A stretch of DNA of 21,158 bases from Multifurca ochricompacta (Eukaryota > Basidiomycota > Agaricomycetes > Russulales > Russulaceae): positions 1-21,158 of the forward strand of contig WTXG01000464.1 of NCBI GenBank assembly GCA_022496185.1. The letters run 5' to 3'. The notes under the pieces were generated by a model that was not told the origin of the DNA, ran no database searches, and saw only the letters and a program-made list of their open reading frames with translations. Of the stretch, positions 1-7,964 are shown piece by piece. How positions within the stretch are numbered: the stretch's first letter is position 1; the number at the start of each line of letters is the position of its first letter. The translations under genes were made by a program, and so were the position numbers.

Positions 1-301
1 ATATAGAAAGACGGCTGGTGCTTTGAGTGTGGGCGCAGAGGACATCTTGTCAAAGACTGCCCAAATAAGAAACCACGCACTAATACCAATACAGTACCAG
101 TAGTCCGGCTCGGACTGCCACGATCACAGAAGTCCCCCGACGACCGCAATGGTACCCACTAAAGCCCCGGAACAGAGGATCGTAGAGACCTCCAAAATAG
201 ACGTCGACGCACTTGCAAAAGCCCTTCGATCCATGAATGATGAACAACGCCTCGCCCTACAGAACAAATTTAAAGGAGACGAGGATTTTTATATCGCTTG
301 A
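1..301 (+). pseudogene. gag: gag 3' end of element A (CCHC knuckle, C-terminal tail)
   Basis: This is the C-terminus of Gag, the structural RNA-packaging protein. A CX2CX4HX4C zinc knuckle (CFECGRRGHLVKDC) is encoded at 19-60. The frame carries a TAG at 4-6 where element C has an AAG lysine codon. After the knuckle the reading frame must change once: the knuckle is in the frame of base 1, while the tail (from about 110, ending MNDEQRLALQ...DEDFYIA) is in the frame of base 2 and stops at TGA 299-301. Element C has the same tail, ending with the same seven residues. The capsid domain is outside the window. Confidence 0.85.
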
Positions 302-304
302 ATG
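283..304 (+). promoter_or_regulatory. Gag-Pol junction of element A (-1 frameshift region)
   Basis: Gag reads GAT TTT TAT ATC GCT TGA, and Pol is open in the -1 frame from 274 through the same bases. The run GGATTTTT at 283-290 allows a Phe tRNA on TTT to slip back onto another TTT. It is not a canonical X XXY YYZ heptamer. The ATG at 302 is in the gag frame and closes after eight codons, so it cannot start Pol. The site is nearly identical in element C, and its core is also present in element B. Confidence 0.55.
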
Positions 305-2442
305 ACGCGGCCTTCATTCGAGCATTAATCTCACACCATGTATTTAGATCACCTATTAGAGCAATGACAATATCTGTCCCATTACATGGAGTGAAACCAA
401 TGGCCAACATAAATGCGCTCATAGACAGTGGAGCAACAGAAAATTTTATTAATTTCAAAACTGTAATCAAATACCAACTCCCGACAAAGCAATTAACTAT
501 CCCCAAACGACTGCAAAATGCTGATGGATCTCCCAATGTGACTCGGCACATCACACAGTGCGTTGACTTACACGTCGTCACAAATGATAGAGAACAACGT
601 CATCGATTTTATGTGGCTTCAATCGGAGCTGATGAAGTAATCTTAGGATACCTGTGGTTCGCAGCAACTAATCCCCAGATCAACTGGATGGAAGGACGCC
701 TTACGGATGAACTTAGATTTGAATTGCCAATAGAACAGATTAAACAACTTAATATCGCACAAGAATTAGCAATCAAAGCAAAAGACAAAATCGAACGACC
801 CTGGGATCAGATTGTTCCATCAGAATATCATCGACACGAAAAGGTATTCAGTGACCACGAGGCTCAACGTTTCCCGGCTGAACGACCCTGGGATCACAAA
901 ATCGAATTGAAGCCAGATGCTCCTGCAACATTAGATTGTAAAATTTATCCACTTGGACCAGGAGAACAAGATGCCCTGAACAAGTTCCTGGAAGAACATT
1001 TACAGAAAGGCTACATCTCGGCCTCAAAATCGCCATACACGTCCCCATTTTTCTTCATCAAAAAGAAGGATGGCAAACTCCGGCCGGTTCAGGACTATCA
1101 TAAACTCAATAGCTGGACAATCCGCAATACATATCCGCTCCCACTTATTCCGGAGCTAATTGATCGCGTTCATGGTAGCACATTATTCACTAAGATGGAT
1201 GTCCGTTGGGGTTACAACAATATCCAAATTGTTCTGGAAGACCGATGGAAAGCCGCGTTCAAAACCAATTGTGGCCTCTATGAGCCCAATGTTATGTTTT
1301 TTGGCCTAACCAATTCCCCTGCAATGTTCCAAACTATGATGAATGCTGAATTCAAGGAAGAACTCAATGATCACGACACTAATGGAAAAGCTTGGTTTAC
1401 GGTCTATATGGATGATATTTTAATTCACACCGATCACAATCTCACAAGTCACAGGGCTAAAGTGCATCACATTCTCGATAAGCTAAATCAACTGGACCTT
1501 TATCTCAAACTGGAAAAGTGTGCTTTCGAACAAACCCAAATAGAATACCTGGGACTTATACTCGAGGCAAATCAAGTACATATGGATCCTGTAAAAGTCG
1601 AAGGAGTCGCCACATGGAAGACCCCTACCACCGTCAAAGAAGTTCGATCGTTCTTGGGATTCTGCCAGTTTTATCGCCACTTTATTCAAGGATTTAGTAA
1701 ATTAGCTGCACCCCTGAATGCCCTCACCAGTGCAAAGAACCCATGGAGATGGACGAGTGTCGAACAGAATGCATTCGACACTCTTAAACAACGTGTGACC
1801 TCACAACCAGTACTCACACAACTGGATTTTGAAAAACCCTTCATTGTCGACACGGATGCCTCCGGGTACGCCGTTGGTGCCACCTTAAGCCAAAAGGACG
1901 ACAACGGATGTTTACATCCTGTGGCATATCTCTTGAAAACATTAGATGAAACACAACGTAATTGGGATATATACAACCGCGAATTATTCGCAGTCATGGT
2001 TGCACTCCACTTATGGCGCCAATATCTCCTTGGTGCTCGTCACAAGGTCCAAATCCGCACAGATCATAACAATCTGCAATACTTCAGAGAGCTGCAAAAA
2101 CTCAATCGACGTCAAGTGCATTGGCTCCAAGAACTTGCCGATTTCGACTTCTCCCTAGAACACGTCCCAGGGAAACTCCACATGGTGGCAGACATGCTTT
2201 CACGCCGACCTGATGCAGATCGGGGAACAGCCGATAATGAGACAGTTACAGTCTTACCAGATCACTTATTTCTCCAAACAATACAACTGTCCAAACGCCT
2301 GTTCCCAGAAGGCGTCGCTGAACAACATGAGATCCTCTCTCGTCATCACAACCACGTTTTAGTGGGACATCCAGGAATCGAGAAGACTGTAAGAAAGGTG
2401 CTAACGGAATATGAAGGCAATGGCCTGAAAGAATTTGTCTGA
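298..2442 (+). pseudogene. pol: pol of element A, first part: protease, reverse transcriptase, RNase H
   Basis: Residues are counted from codon 298. Aspartic protease has its active site DSG at 43-45 (LIDSGATENF) and a flap-like LGYLWF at 116-121. Reverse transcriptase has D301 (KMDVRWGYN) and the YMDD box 370-373, with [17 protein letters not shown] at 251-267. RNase H acidic residues are all visible: D520 (VDTDASG), E562 (NRELFAV), D589 (RTDHNN) and D632 (ADMLSR). The integrase zinc-binding module begins at about 684 (HHNH...GHPG). The frame is interrupted by TGA at 2440-2442, where element C reads CAC; a CGA-to-TGA change would explain it. Pol continues in the same frame beyond. There is no ATG; codon 298 is TTG, and entry is inferred to be by frameshifting from gag. 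All catalytic residues are intact. Confidence 0.95.
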
Positions 2443-3591
2443 GATTATGTCCAGGGTTGTGCCAAATGTCAAGAAAGTAAACCAAAGCTAACTAAGAAAG
2501 TCCCACTATTTCCGTTTGATGTGCCGACCTCGGTGGGCCCTTTTCAATATGTAGCGATGGACCTTATCACGGATCTCCCGCCCTTGGGACGCTATGATGC
2601 AGTACTAACAATTGTCAATCAAGGCTGTTCGAAATCAGCAAAATTCATTCCCTGCTTGAAAAACATCTCTGGTGAAGGAGTTGCTACCCTGTATTATAGA
2701 CATATTTTCCTGACCTTTGGCATCCCTAAGCGTATCATTTCCGATCGCGACCCCCAGTTTACCTCCCACTTTTCTCGCGAACTCGCCTGCGTGTTGGATA
2801 TCCGTCAAAACCTGTCAACCACATTCCACCCTTGGACAGACGGCTTGAGTGAGCATATGAATCTCTGGCTCAAACAGTATCTCCGGCTTTGGCTGGGTGA
2901 CGATCAATACCAATGGCCAGACTACTTGCCGCTAGTGGAGTTCGTCCACAATTCATGGATACATGACAAATCTAAACTGTCACCGCACAAACTAATCCAC
3001 GGCATTTCATTCAATTGGAACGGTCAGCTGTCAGAATCAAACGTCCCCAGGGTTGACACCCGCCTCCGCGATCTACGGAATGCACGAGCTCGCGCAGAAC
3101 TTGCTTTCCGAGCTCCCACACCCCTGCCGACACGCCCACCGTTCATTGTGGGCACACAAGTTTGGCTTGAAGGAAAAAATTTGAAGACACATTTCCCATC
3201 CGCTAAGCTAGCCCCTTGCCGCTATGGCCCCTTCCATATCGTGGATTGTATCTCCCCTGTGGCTTATCGCTTATCTCTGCCTTCCCACATGAATATCCAT
3301 GATGTGTTTCACATTGATCTTTTGTCTCCCTATTTGGAAACTGATGCACATGGCCCCAATTACCTCAGACCCCCTCCAGACCTTGTGGGTCAGGAAGAAG
3401 AATATGAGGTGGCTGCTGTTTTGAATCACCGGCTTCATGGACATTCCAAGAAGCTCCAGTATCTGGTCAGCTGGGTCGGATATCCTGTCAGTGAGAACTC
3501 TTGGGTGGATAGTGCCAACTGTCATGCCCCTGTGTTGATCAAACAGTACTATGATTCTCTTCCCAGGTGTCAGGGACGACACCACCCTTAA
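2443..3591 (+). pseudogene. pol: pol of element A, second part: integrase core, GPF module, chromodomain
   Basis: This continues the frame of the first part after the TGA at 2440. The zinc-binding cysteines (GCAKCQESK) are at about 2458-2484. From codon 2521 (residue 1), the DDE catalytic triad is D14 (VAMDLITD), D75 (IISDRDPQF) and E111 (TDGLSEHMN), with the D-35-E spacing typical of retroelement integrases. A GPY/F-type module (RYGPFHIV) is near 234-241. A chromodomain spans about 294-346, with the expected aromatic cage Y295, W318 and Y321 plus W328; such domains bind methylated histone H3 and direct integration to heterochromatin. The frame ends at TAA 3589-3591, immediately followed by a polypurine stretch. 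An ATG-initiated product from this part is unlikely, since it is only the tail of a polyprotein. Confidence 0.94.
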
Positions 3592-3602
3592 GAAGGGGGT
3601 GA
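3592..3602 (+). promoter_or_regulatory. Polypurine-tract-like sequence between pol and ORF3 (element A)
   Basis: GAAGGGGGTGA directly follows the pol stop and differs at one position from the terminal polypurine tract AAAGGGGGTGA at 4826-4836. Element C has AAGGGGGGGTGA in the equivalent place (20123-20134). In simpler gypsy elements the tract after pol primes plus-strand DNA next to the 3' LTR; here ORF3 separates it from the LTR. Confidence 0.45.
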
Positions 3603-3652
3603 CCACATGATTTCCCATCTCTTTTCCCCCACACATACCTCTTTCTCTTATC

Positions 3653-4801
3653 ATGGCTCGCACCAAATGACTTACCCGCCTCTTTTCTCCACGCAAAGGT
3701 GTTAAGCCAGGACCCAGAATGTCTACCACACGCCGACCCACCAATGTTCAGCCTTCACCTTCCACCCCAGACCCCAATTTCAGAGACCAGTTTGCTGCTG
3801 CTGCCGCTGATGCAGCGAACCTAGGCGCACTCAAATTCCCACAAGATGCCCCTACGCTCCCAACCACACCAACCTCACCAACCCCTCCCTCACACTTTTC
3901 CTTTACAATGTCCGACGATCCTATTCAAACTCTCACCAATGCTATTGCTATAATGGCCACTGTAAATCAAAGCCTAGACCCAGATGTCTGTAACCGTGTA
4001 TTAACTATGCTACAGGAAACACAGTCATGCCTTCAGGCTGCTACCACTGGAGATGAACGACCACCAACCCCTGGATTAGACCACTTGCCTGGGGATGCTG
4101 CTGCTGGCCAACAATCACCAATTCCCTATACTTCTCCAGGCCTCCCATTTATTCGCAATCACATCCATAACACTCGTCACTATTTCCCTCATTTAATTAC
4201 AGATTCACTTGGCTACCGCCGGATTGCCCACTATATTGCCTATGATTTTCGACAGGATGAACCCACTGTTGTCTGCACCATGGGAGCTAATGAGCCCATT
4301 TTCTGCTTCCCGTTATACACACAACCCCACACTCGTCACCCAGGGTTCCCTAACCCCATCCTCACGCTTTTCCAACAACGACTCTTTGACCCTGATATGG
4401 ACTTTACACCAATTGTTAGTCATGCTTTGGATGAACTTCAGGACCCAGGTGCTTGGGCAGAGGTTTCTCGCTTTCGCTATGCCACTCACCGACTAGATGG
4501 TGCCCTTTGGGAACTGGCCCACTGGAGATGACAGGTTAGTTGAGCTCACCAAGAGATCCAAGAAACAGTCCATGCCTTGTCCAGAGCCAATGTTTATTAC
4601 TGTCTATTTCCTTATCTAACTTATGTCTATGCACCCACCTGGGATACCATCCCCACTTCTGCAGAAGCCATGACTTTTGCCCCCACTCCTGAACTCCATG
4701 CAATACTCCAAGCTGGAGGAGTTGGCAGTACGTGCTGCCCTCGCTCCCATCATCAACTTACACTGCCACCCCACATGGTCACGTTCACAGTTGGTCACTG
4801 A
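3653..4801 (+). pseudogene. ORF3 of element A: conserved accessory protein of unknown function
   Basis: I do not recognise this family. The longest open stretch is 3719-4531 (270 codons). The frame is also open from an ATG at 3653 apart from TGA 3668-3670, and runs on after TGA 4529-4531 and TGA 4541-4543 to TGA 4799-4801. Residues 1-62 from 3719 are rich in Pro, Ser and Thr. About 68-106 looks helical, 110-140 is another Pro-rich linker, and 141-270 is the conserved block (RRIAHYIAYDF, CTMGANEP, FPLY, QQRLF, DPGAWAEVSRFRY, RLDGALWELAHW). No membrane segment or signal peptide is visible, so it is not env-like. Element C encodes the same protein, and the tail of element B Pol resembles the conserved block. 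After about 4700 a second frame (SKLEELAVRAALAP, ending TGA at about 4838) also looks coding, so a frameshift probably hides the true C-terminus. It lies in a different frame from pol; how it is expressed is not evident. Confidence 0.72.
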
Positions 4802-4825
4802 GCTTGGGGACAAGCTGACGCATAC

Positions 4826-4836
4826 AAAGGGGGTGA
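4826..4836 (+). promoter_or_regulatory. Polypurine tract of element A
   Basis: AAAGGGGGTGA abuts the LTR terminus TGTGACGG at 4837. This is the expected position and composition for the plus-strand primer of a Ty3/gypsy element. Confidence 0.75.
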
Positions 4837-5389
4837 TGTGACGGAATTTGGACTGACAAAGGTGACATGGCTGACCGATGACTGAGACGGACTTGTTGTT
4901 CTGAAACACTACTTACTGTTTGCTTACTGAGGGCTCAACCCCTCCATGTTCTCCTTAGTTCTAGCCGGTTCTATTGCACAACCACTAGATAATACATCAT
5001 AGTACTAGAACTTTCCATTTACTATGACATAGCTAGATCTACCTGTATTTAAAGCACAGTAAAGTAGGAGAGACAGACCTAAGTCTGTTCTCTTGTGTTC
5101 AATTCAAGGTGCATTAGACTTCTCTGAACTCTCCCTCTCTGTGAAAAGAACTCCACTTGAACTCTCCAAGACGTGACTTGGAGAGCCTTCGACCCTATTG
5201 AACTTGTTGCGGGACTGAGTGTCTCCGCCGTCGACTTCGACTCTCGTGCGTGCCCTATCGACTTTGTTGGGGGCTTGAACCGACTTGACTCTGTTATCGA
5301 CTTGGAGTCTTGACTTGACCTTGATATATCTTGACTGGGAGGCCAGCTCCTGATCAACGTTCGACACAGTGTCGCACCTAACTGTGACA
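4837..5389 (+). repeat. 3' LTR of element A (553 bp)
   Basis: It begins TGTGACGG and ends CTGTGACA (TG...CA with an imperfect terminal inverted repeat) and directly follows the polypurine tract. A TATA-like TATTTAAA is at 5046-5053. A 25-nt imperfect palindrome at 5068-5092 overlaps the predicted transcript start; its downstream arm TAAGTCTGTTCT (5080-5091) is identical to the one in the LTR of element C, at the same 34-bp distance from the TATA. The two LTRs align along much of the region downstream of this point. The 5' LTR is outside the window, so age and target-site duplication cannot be assessed; the five bases after the LTR are TAAGC. Confidence 0.85.
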
Positions 5390-5786
5390 TAAGCCATGGC
5401 TTCAGGCTTTCCAAACCTTAAGCCTGAGCCCTGGGCCACTGGAAGCCGTTTTCACAGCCTATGTCAGCCCAGCTTTTTCTGGCTCAGAAACAGCCGGCTT
5501 ACAGCTTTGAGCCGAGCCGTGCACATCACTAACTTGGATTCGGCATAATCTAAGACATAATATGAGATAACGCTCACCATTGAGTCTATATATGAATTTG
5601 AATGGCGGCAACACAGTGTGATCACGTGACACGACATGGCCTTCTTGTTGACACGGGACGTGTCTGGAGATGCTTCAGGCATCTAGGAATCGCTTTAGCT
5701 GTAGATAAGATTAGATTAGGTTCCGGAGTTTCGGACTTTTTACAATATCTTTATTACATTTCTTTCTCACCTTACTCAGCTGATTA
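5390..5786. other. Non-coding interval, nothing recognised
   Basis: Frames are short and lack family motifs. The region has GC-rich imperfect palindromic stretches near 5420-5520 and a GATCACGTGAC motif near 5621. I see no gene, RNA gene or clear repeat boundary. Confidence 0.5.
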
Positions 5787-5944
5787 GTGATGTCCTTAGT
5801 AATGCACAGTAAGCACGTGATATCTCTTTGGCCAATGGCTTTTATCCCTCATTGTTTATTGTCCGGCACTTGTGGACTTATTCCCAGTGCGCACAGACCA
5901 TTTCCCCTGGCCCCCATGGGTATATAAGGGTGTCTGTTTCGTCT

Positions 5945-5982
5945 CTTACACTTCAGAGTTCCTTCTACCTCTGAAGTGTAAG
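5945..5982 (+). repeat. Perfect 14-bp inverted repeat (stem-loop)
   Basis: Arms CTTACACTTCAGAG (5945-5958) and CTCTGAAGTGTAAG (5969-5982) are exact reverse complements around a 10-nt loop. It lies just after the TATA box at 5931, so it probably overlaps the transcription start or the leader. Confidence 0.8.
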
Positions 5983-6030
5983 TCCCATTTACTCTACTCT
6001 CTACTTCCTTTAGACTAATGCTCTATGTAG
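5978..6030 (+). other. Candidate 53-nt spliceosomal intron in a leader
   Basis: It starts GTAAGT (5978-5983), contains ACTAATG (branch-like CTAAT, about 6014-6020) and ends TGTAG. The flanks 5955-5977 and 6031-6046 recur joined together, with exactly this segment missing, at 6066-6104. Length and signals fit fungal introns. Splicing itself is an inference. Confidence 0.6.
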
Positions 6031-6065
6031 TACTTGTCTTTTCTAGGTCAGTAGTATAGTAATAA

Positions 6066-6104
6066 AGAGTTCCTTCTACCTCTGAAGTTACTTGTCTTTT
6101 CTAG
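6066..6104 (+). repeat. Intron-less second copy of the leader
   Basis: Bases 6066-6088 repeat 5955-5977 (23 nt, identical) and 6089-6104 repeat 6031-6046 (16 nt, identical). The 53 nt between them in the first copy are absent. The copy begins right after the AATAAA at 6060-6065. Confidence 0.8.
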
Positions 6105-6125
6105 CCTAACTGCTACTAACCACAG

Positions 6126-7051
6126 TCAGTATAACCAGCAGCATGATTGTTTGACATGAAGCTCCATGTACACTTAGTAACAAAGAAGGGCAAAGGTGTG
6201 GTGACCTAAGTCATTGGGCATACCGCAGAGGCAAATGTCACACATCAAGCAATGACCAGGAACTGTGTCACCCACTGTGGTTTATTCAACCATGATGACA
6301 GTGTTCTGAAACTGGAAGAAGCTGCAGCCCCAAGAGGACAAGATCCAAAGGATCGAGTCACACAGGGAGGCAGTATGCCATTAGCACTATGTATTGAACT
6401 CGTGTAGACAGTTACTCACCTGCAGCCCCAAGAGGACAAGATGGGGGGCTACAGGCTGTTACAGGGGGTCTTATATACATTTCTCAGTGTATCGTAGTAA
6501 TCAGTAAGTGTAAGCAAGAATCAGCAAGTATCAGTCAGCTGTATTGCTGACTGAGCCTTATCTTTGTGATTCATAAGCTGCTTTACTCTGCTGACTGATC
6601 ATACTCCCACAATATGATGTCATAATGATGTCACTGTGGAGTAGATAACTGATATGTAGTCTAGCCCTTAGGTCTGGAACACATCTATCTACTGATACAT
6701 GTGATTCTGTGCTAAAATTGGCCATGGCCCAACCTGGGCCCTTATCTAGAGCTCCACTTACCTAGAACCTTCTAGGCTGGGCTCCTCTTATCTTGATAAC
6801 AGCTCCACTTGGTCTAGAACTGTCTAGACTGTGGGGCCTTTGCTTATTGTGGTAAACACAATAGAAAGTTGACTTGTGATTCTTGAGTGGCTCTTGTGCT
6901 GACTAAGCAGCATGTGACTATTACATGTGACTCGGTCACATGATCCATGTCACGACTACATTCCCATGATCACGTGTTAAGACTGCTGGGTAATCTTCCC
7001 ACAGTCATGTGATCCAAAAAAGGGAAAAGAAAAGGAAAAATAAAGTAGAGC
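6126..7051. other. Non-coding interval with short repeats
   Basis: No coding region is recognised. It holds a 23-bp direct repeat (6322-6344 and 6420-6442), a minus-strand TATATAA at 6471-6477, paired CTAGAAC/TCTAGAC motifs near 6766-6830, and a cluster of CATGTGAC and CACGTG palindromes at 6911-7012. A purine-rich run at 7016-7050 precedes a possible LTR start. Confidence 0.5.
6322..6442 (-). repeat. 23-bp direct repeat flanking 75 bp
   Basis: Identical copies lie at 6322-6344 and 6420-6442 (each begins CTGCAGCCCCAAGAGG on the plus strand). Read on the minus strand, the first copy begins about 35 nt after a TATATAA (6477-6471) and is followed immediately by GTGAGT, a strong splice-donor match. 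Confidence 0.7.
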
Positions 7052-7662
7052 TGTGACAGGGTACCTGAGTTGCAGGGGAGGGTGGTGGAGGAGTGGAATA
7101 AAAATGCACCAGAATGATGGCAAAAGGTTATAGAAAGGATGACTAAAAGGATTCAAGGAGTTACCAAGGCAAAAAGGGGTGAAATAAAGTAGTAATTGGG
7201 CAGATAGTGGATTAAAAAGGCAGCTCAAAAAACTGTCCACATGATGAAGCAGATTGAATGGTTGATATCTTGATCACTTCTTCATAGAATCTTATGAACC
7301 AAGGTCCATTGGAAAGCCCTGAATTGAGGCTACATTTCATACACTCACACCTTGGCTTCATTCCCTTTGGTTACTTTGTAATATATGCATTTGTACAAAA
7401 GTTCAAAACATGTGGACAGTTTTTTGAGCCACTGTACATTGCACACTCAATTGGCTTTGGTATTTTGTAGAATAGTACTAGAACCTATTTAAAGATGCCC
7501 TGTAGCACGCTGCAGATCCCATCTCATCTTCTTGGGGGTGTAGGCTCTTAGCAATTGTTCAATATAGGTGTATTCTTGCTGGATTTTCACTCTTAGTTTC
7601 ACCATGATCTCAACATCTTATCTTATCTACATAGCAAGCACAGGATAGAAACACCTGTTACA
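7052..7662. repeat. Possible solo LTR interrupted by a small inverted-repeat element
   Basis: It starts TGTGACAGGG after a purine-rich run (7016-7050) and ends CTGTTACA, giving TG...CA ends with an 8-bp imperfect terminal repeat like those of the other LTRs here. A TATTTAAA-type box lies near 7488. Removing the inserted 7221-7434 element leaves about 400 bp. No target-site duplication is visible, so confidence is low. Confidence 0.25.
7221..7434. mobile_element. Tc1/mariner-like MITE (about 214 bp)
   Basis: A perfect 21-bp terminal inverted repeat is present: GCTCAAAAAACTGTCCACATG at 7223-7243, and its reverse complement at 7409-7429. The right end reads ...GAGCCACTG followed by TA (7435-7436), consistent with a CAGTGGCTC-type terminus and a TA target. 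The left terminus is degraded (GGCAGCTC). It has no transposase ORF and is too short to be autonomous. Confidence 0.6.
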
Positions 7663-7964
7663 AATAGTGTTCGCTATGGGTAGGCACAACCCACTGGGTA
7701 TGTGGTCAGGGTACATGCGGGTATGGGTCAGGGTCACATCTTCATACCCCTCATGTGACCCCTACCCACAGACACCCAACCCTTACCTGCCAGAGCAGGT
7801 AAGCTGAAATTGGAAGGGTGGCAATGAGGGTGACAATGCATGTGGCATTGCACCAGCCACAGAAAAACTATACAGTACATGTATTGTAGATACTGTATAC
7901 AGACCCAGTGGTCCCATTGCATACAACTCACGTGTAATGCCTGGTGTGGGCATTCGTCATGACA
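7663..7964. other. Non-coding interval, nothing recognised
   Basis: There are only short inverted motifs, for example GGGTCACAT (7731-7739) facing ATGTGACCC (7753-7761). No ORF or RNA gene is supported. Confidence 0.5.

Larger units (their letters stand above)
1..5389 (+). mobile_element. Element A: Ty3/gypsy chromovirus, 5'-truncated by window
   Basis: The order is gag 3' end, pol (PR-RT-RNase H-IN-chromodomain), ORF3, polypurine tract and 3' LTR. PR before RT and IN after RNase H defines Ty3/gypsy, and the chromodomain places it among chromoviruses. The 5' LTR, primer site and most of gag lie upstream of base 1. The copy is decayed: a TAG and frameshifts in gag, a TGA in pol, and TGAs in ORF3. 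It is the same family as element C: the proteins align along their length and the LTRs share the TATA box, the start-site palindrome and the termini. Confidence 0.93.
5787..6125 (+). repeat. LTR-like promoter remnant, boundaries uncertain
   Basis: The region has the layout of an LTR: a TATA box TATATAA at 5931-5937, a strong stem-loop at the expected start site (5945-5982) and an AATAAA at 6060-6065. A possible end is CTACTAACCACA near 6124. No matching terminal repeat or target duplication could be fixed, so this may equally be a promoter of another repeat type. There is no adjoining gag or pol. Confidence 0.35.

Noticed and set aside
302..304. ATG just after the gag stop as a Pol start (termination-reinitiation)
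   Set aside because: It is in the gag frame and closes after eight codons; Pol lies in the -1 frame.
3719..4531. ORF3 as an envelope-like gene
   Set aside because: No hydrophobic membrane segment, signal peptide or cysteine-rich ectodomain is visible.
4700..4840. Zinc knuckles after ORF3 in element A, as in element B
   Set aside because: All forward frames were read; none shows a CX2C...H...C pattern.
5602..5787. 61-codon plus-strand frame
   Set aside because: Short, without motifs, homologous neighbours or coding-like composition.
6322..6442. Repeats as a CRISPR array
   Set aside because: Only two copies, fungal retroelement context, no cas genes.
6977..7240. 87-codon minus-strand open frame with hydrophobic, Phe-rich sequence
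   Set aside because: It arises from A/G-rich plus-strand sequence of low complexity; no family features.
7052..7662. Confident call of a solo LTR
   Set aside because: The TG...CA ends and purine run fit, but the flanking bases do not form a target-site duplication; kept only as a low-confidence feature.
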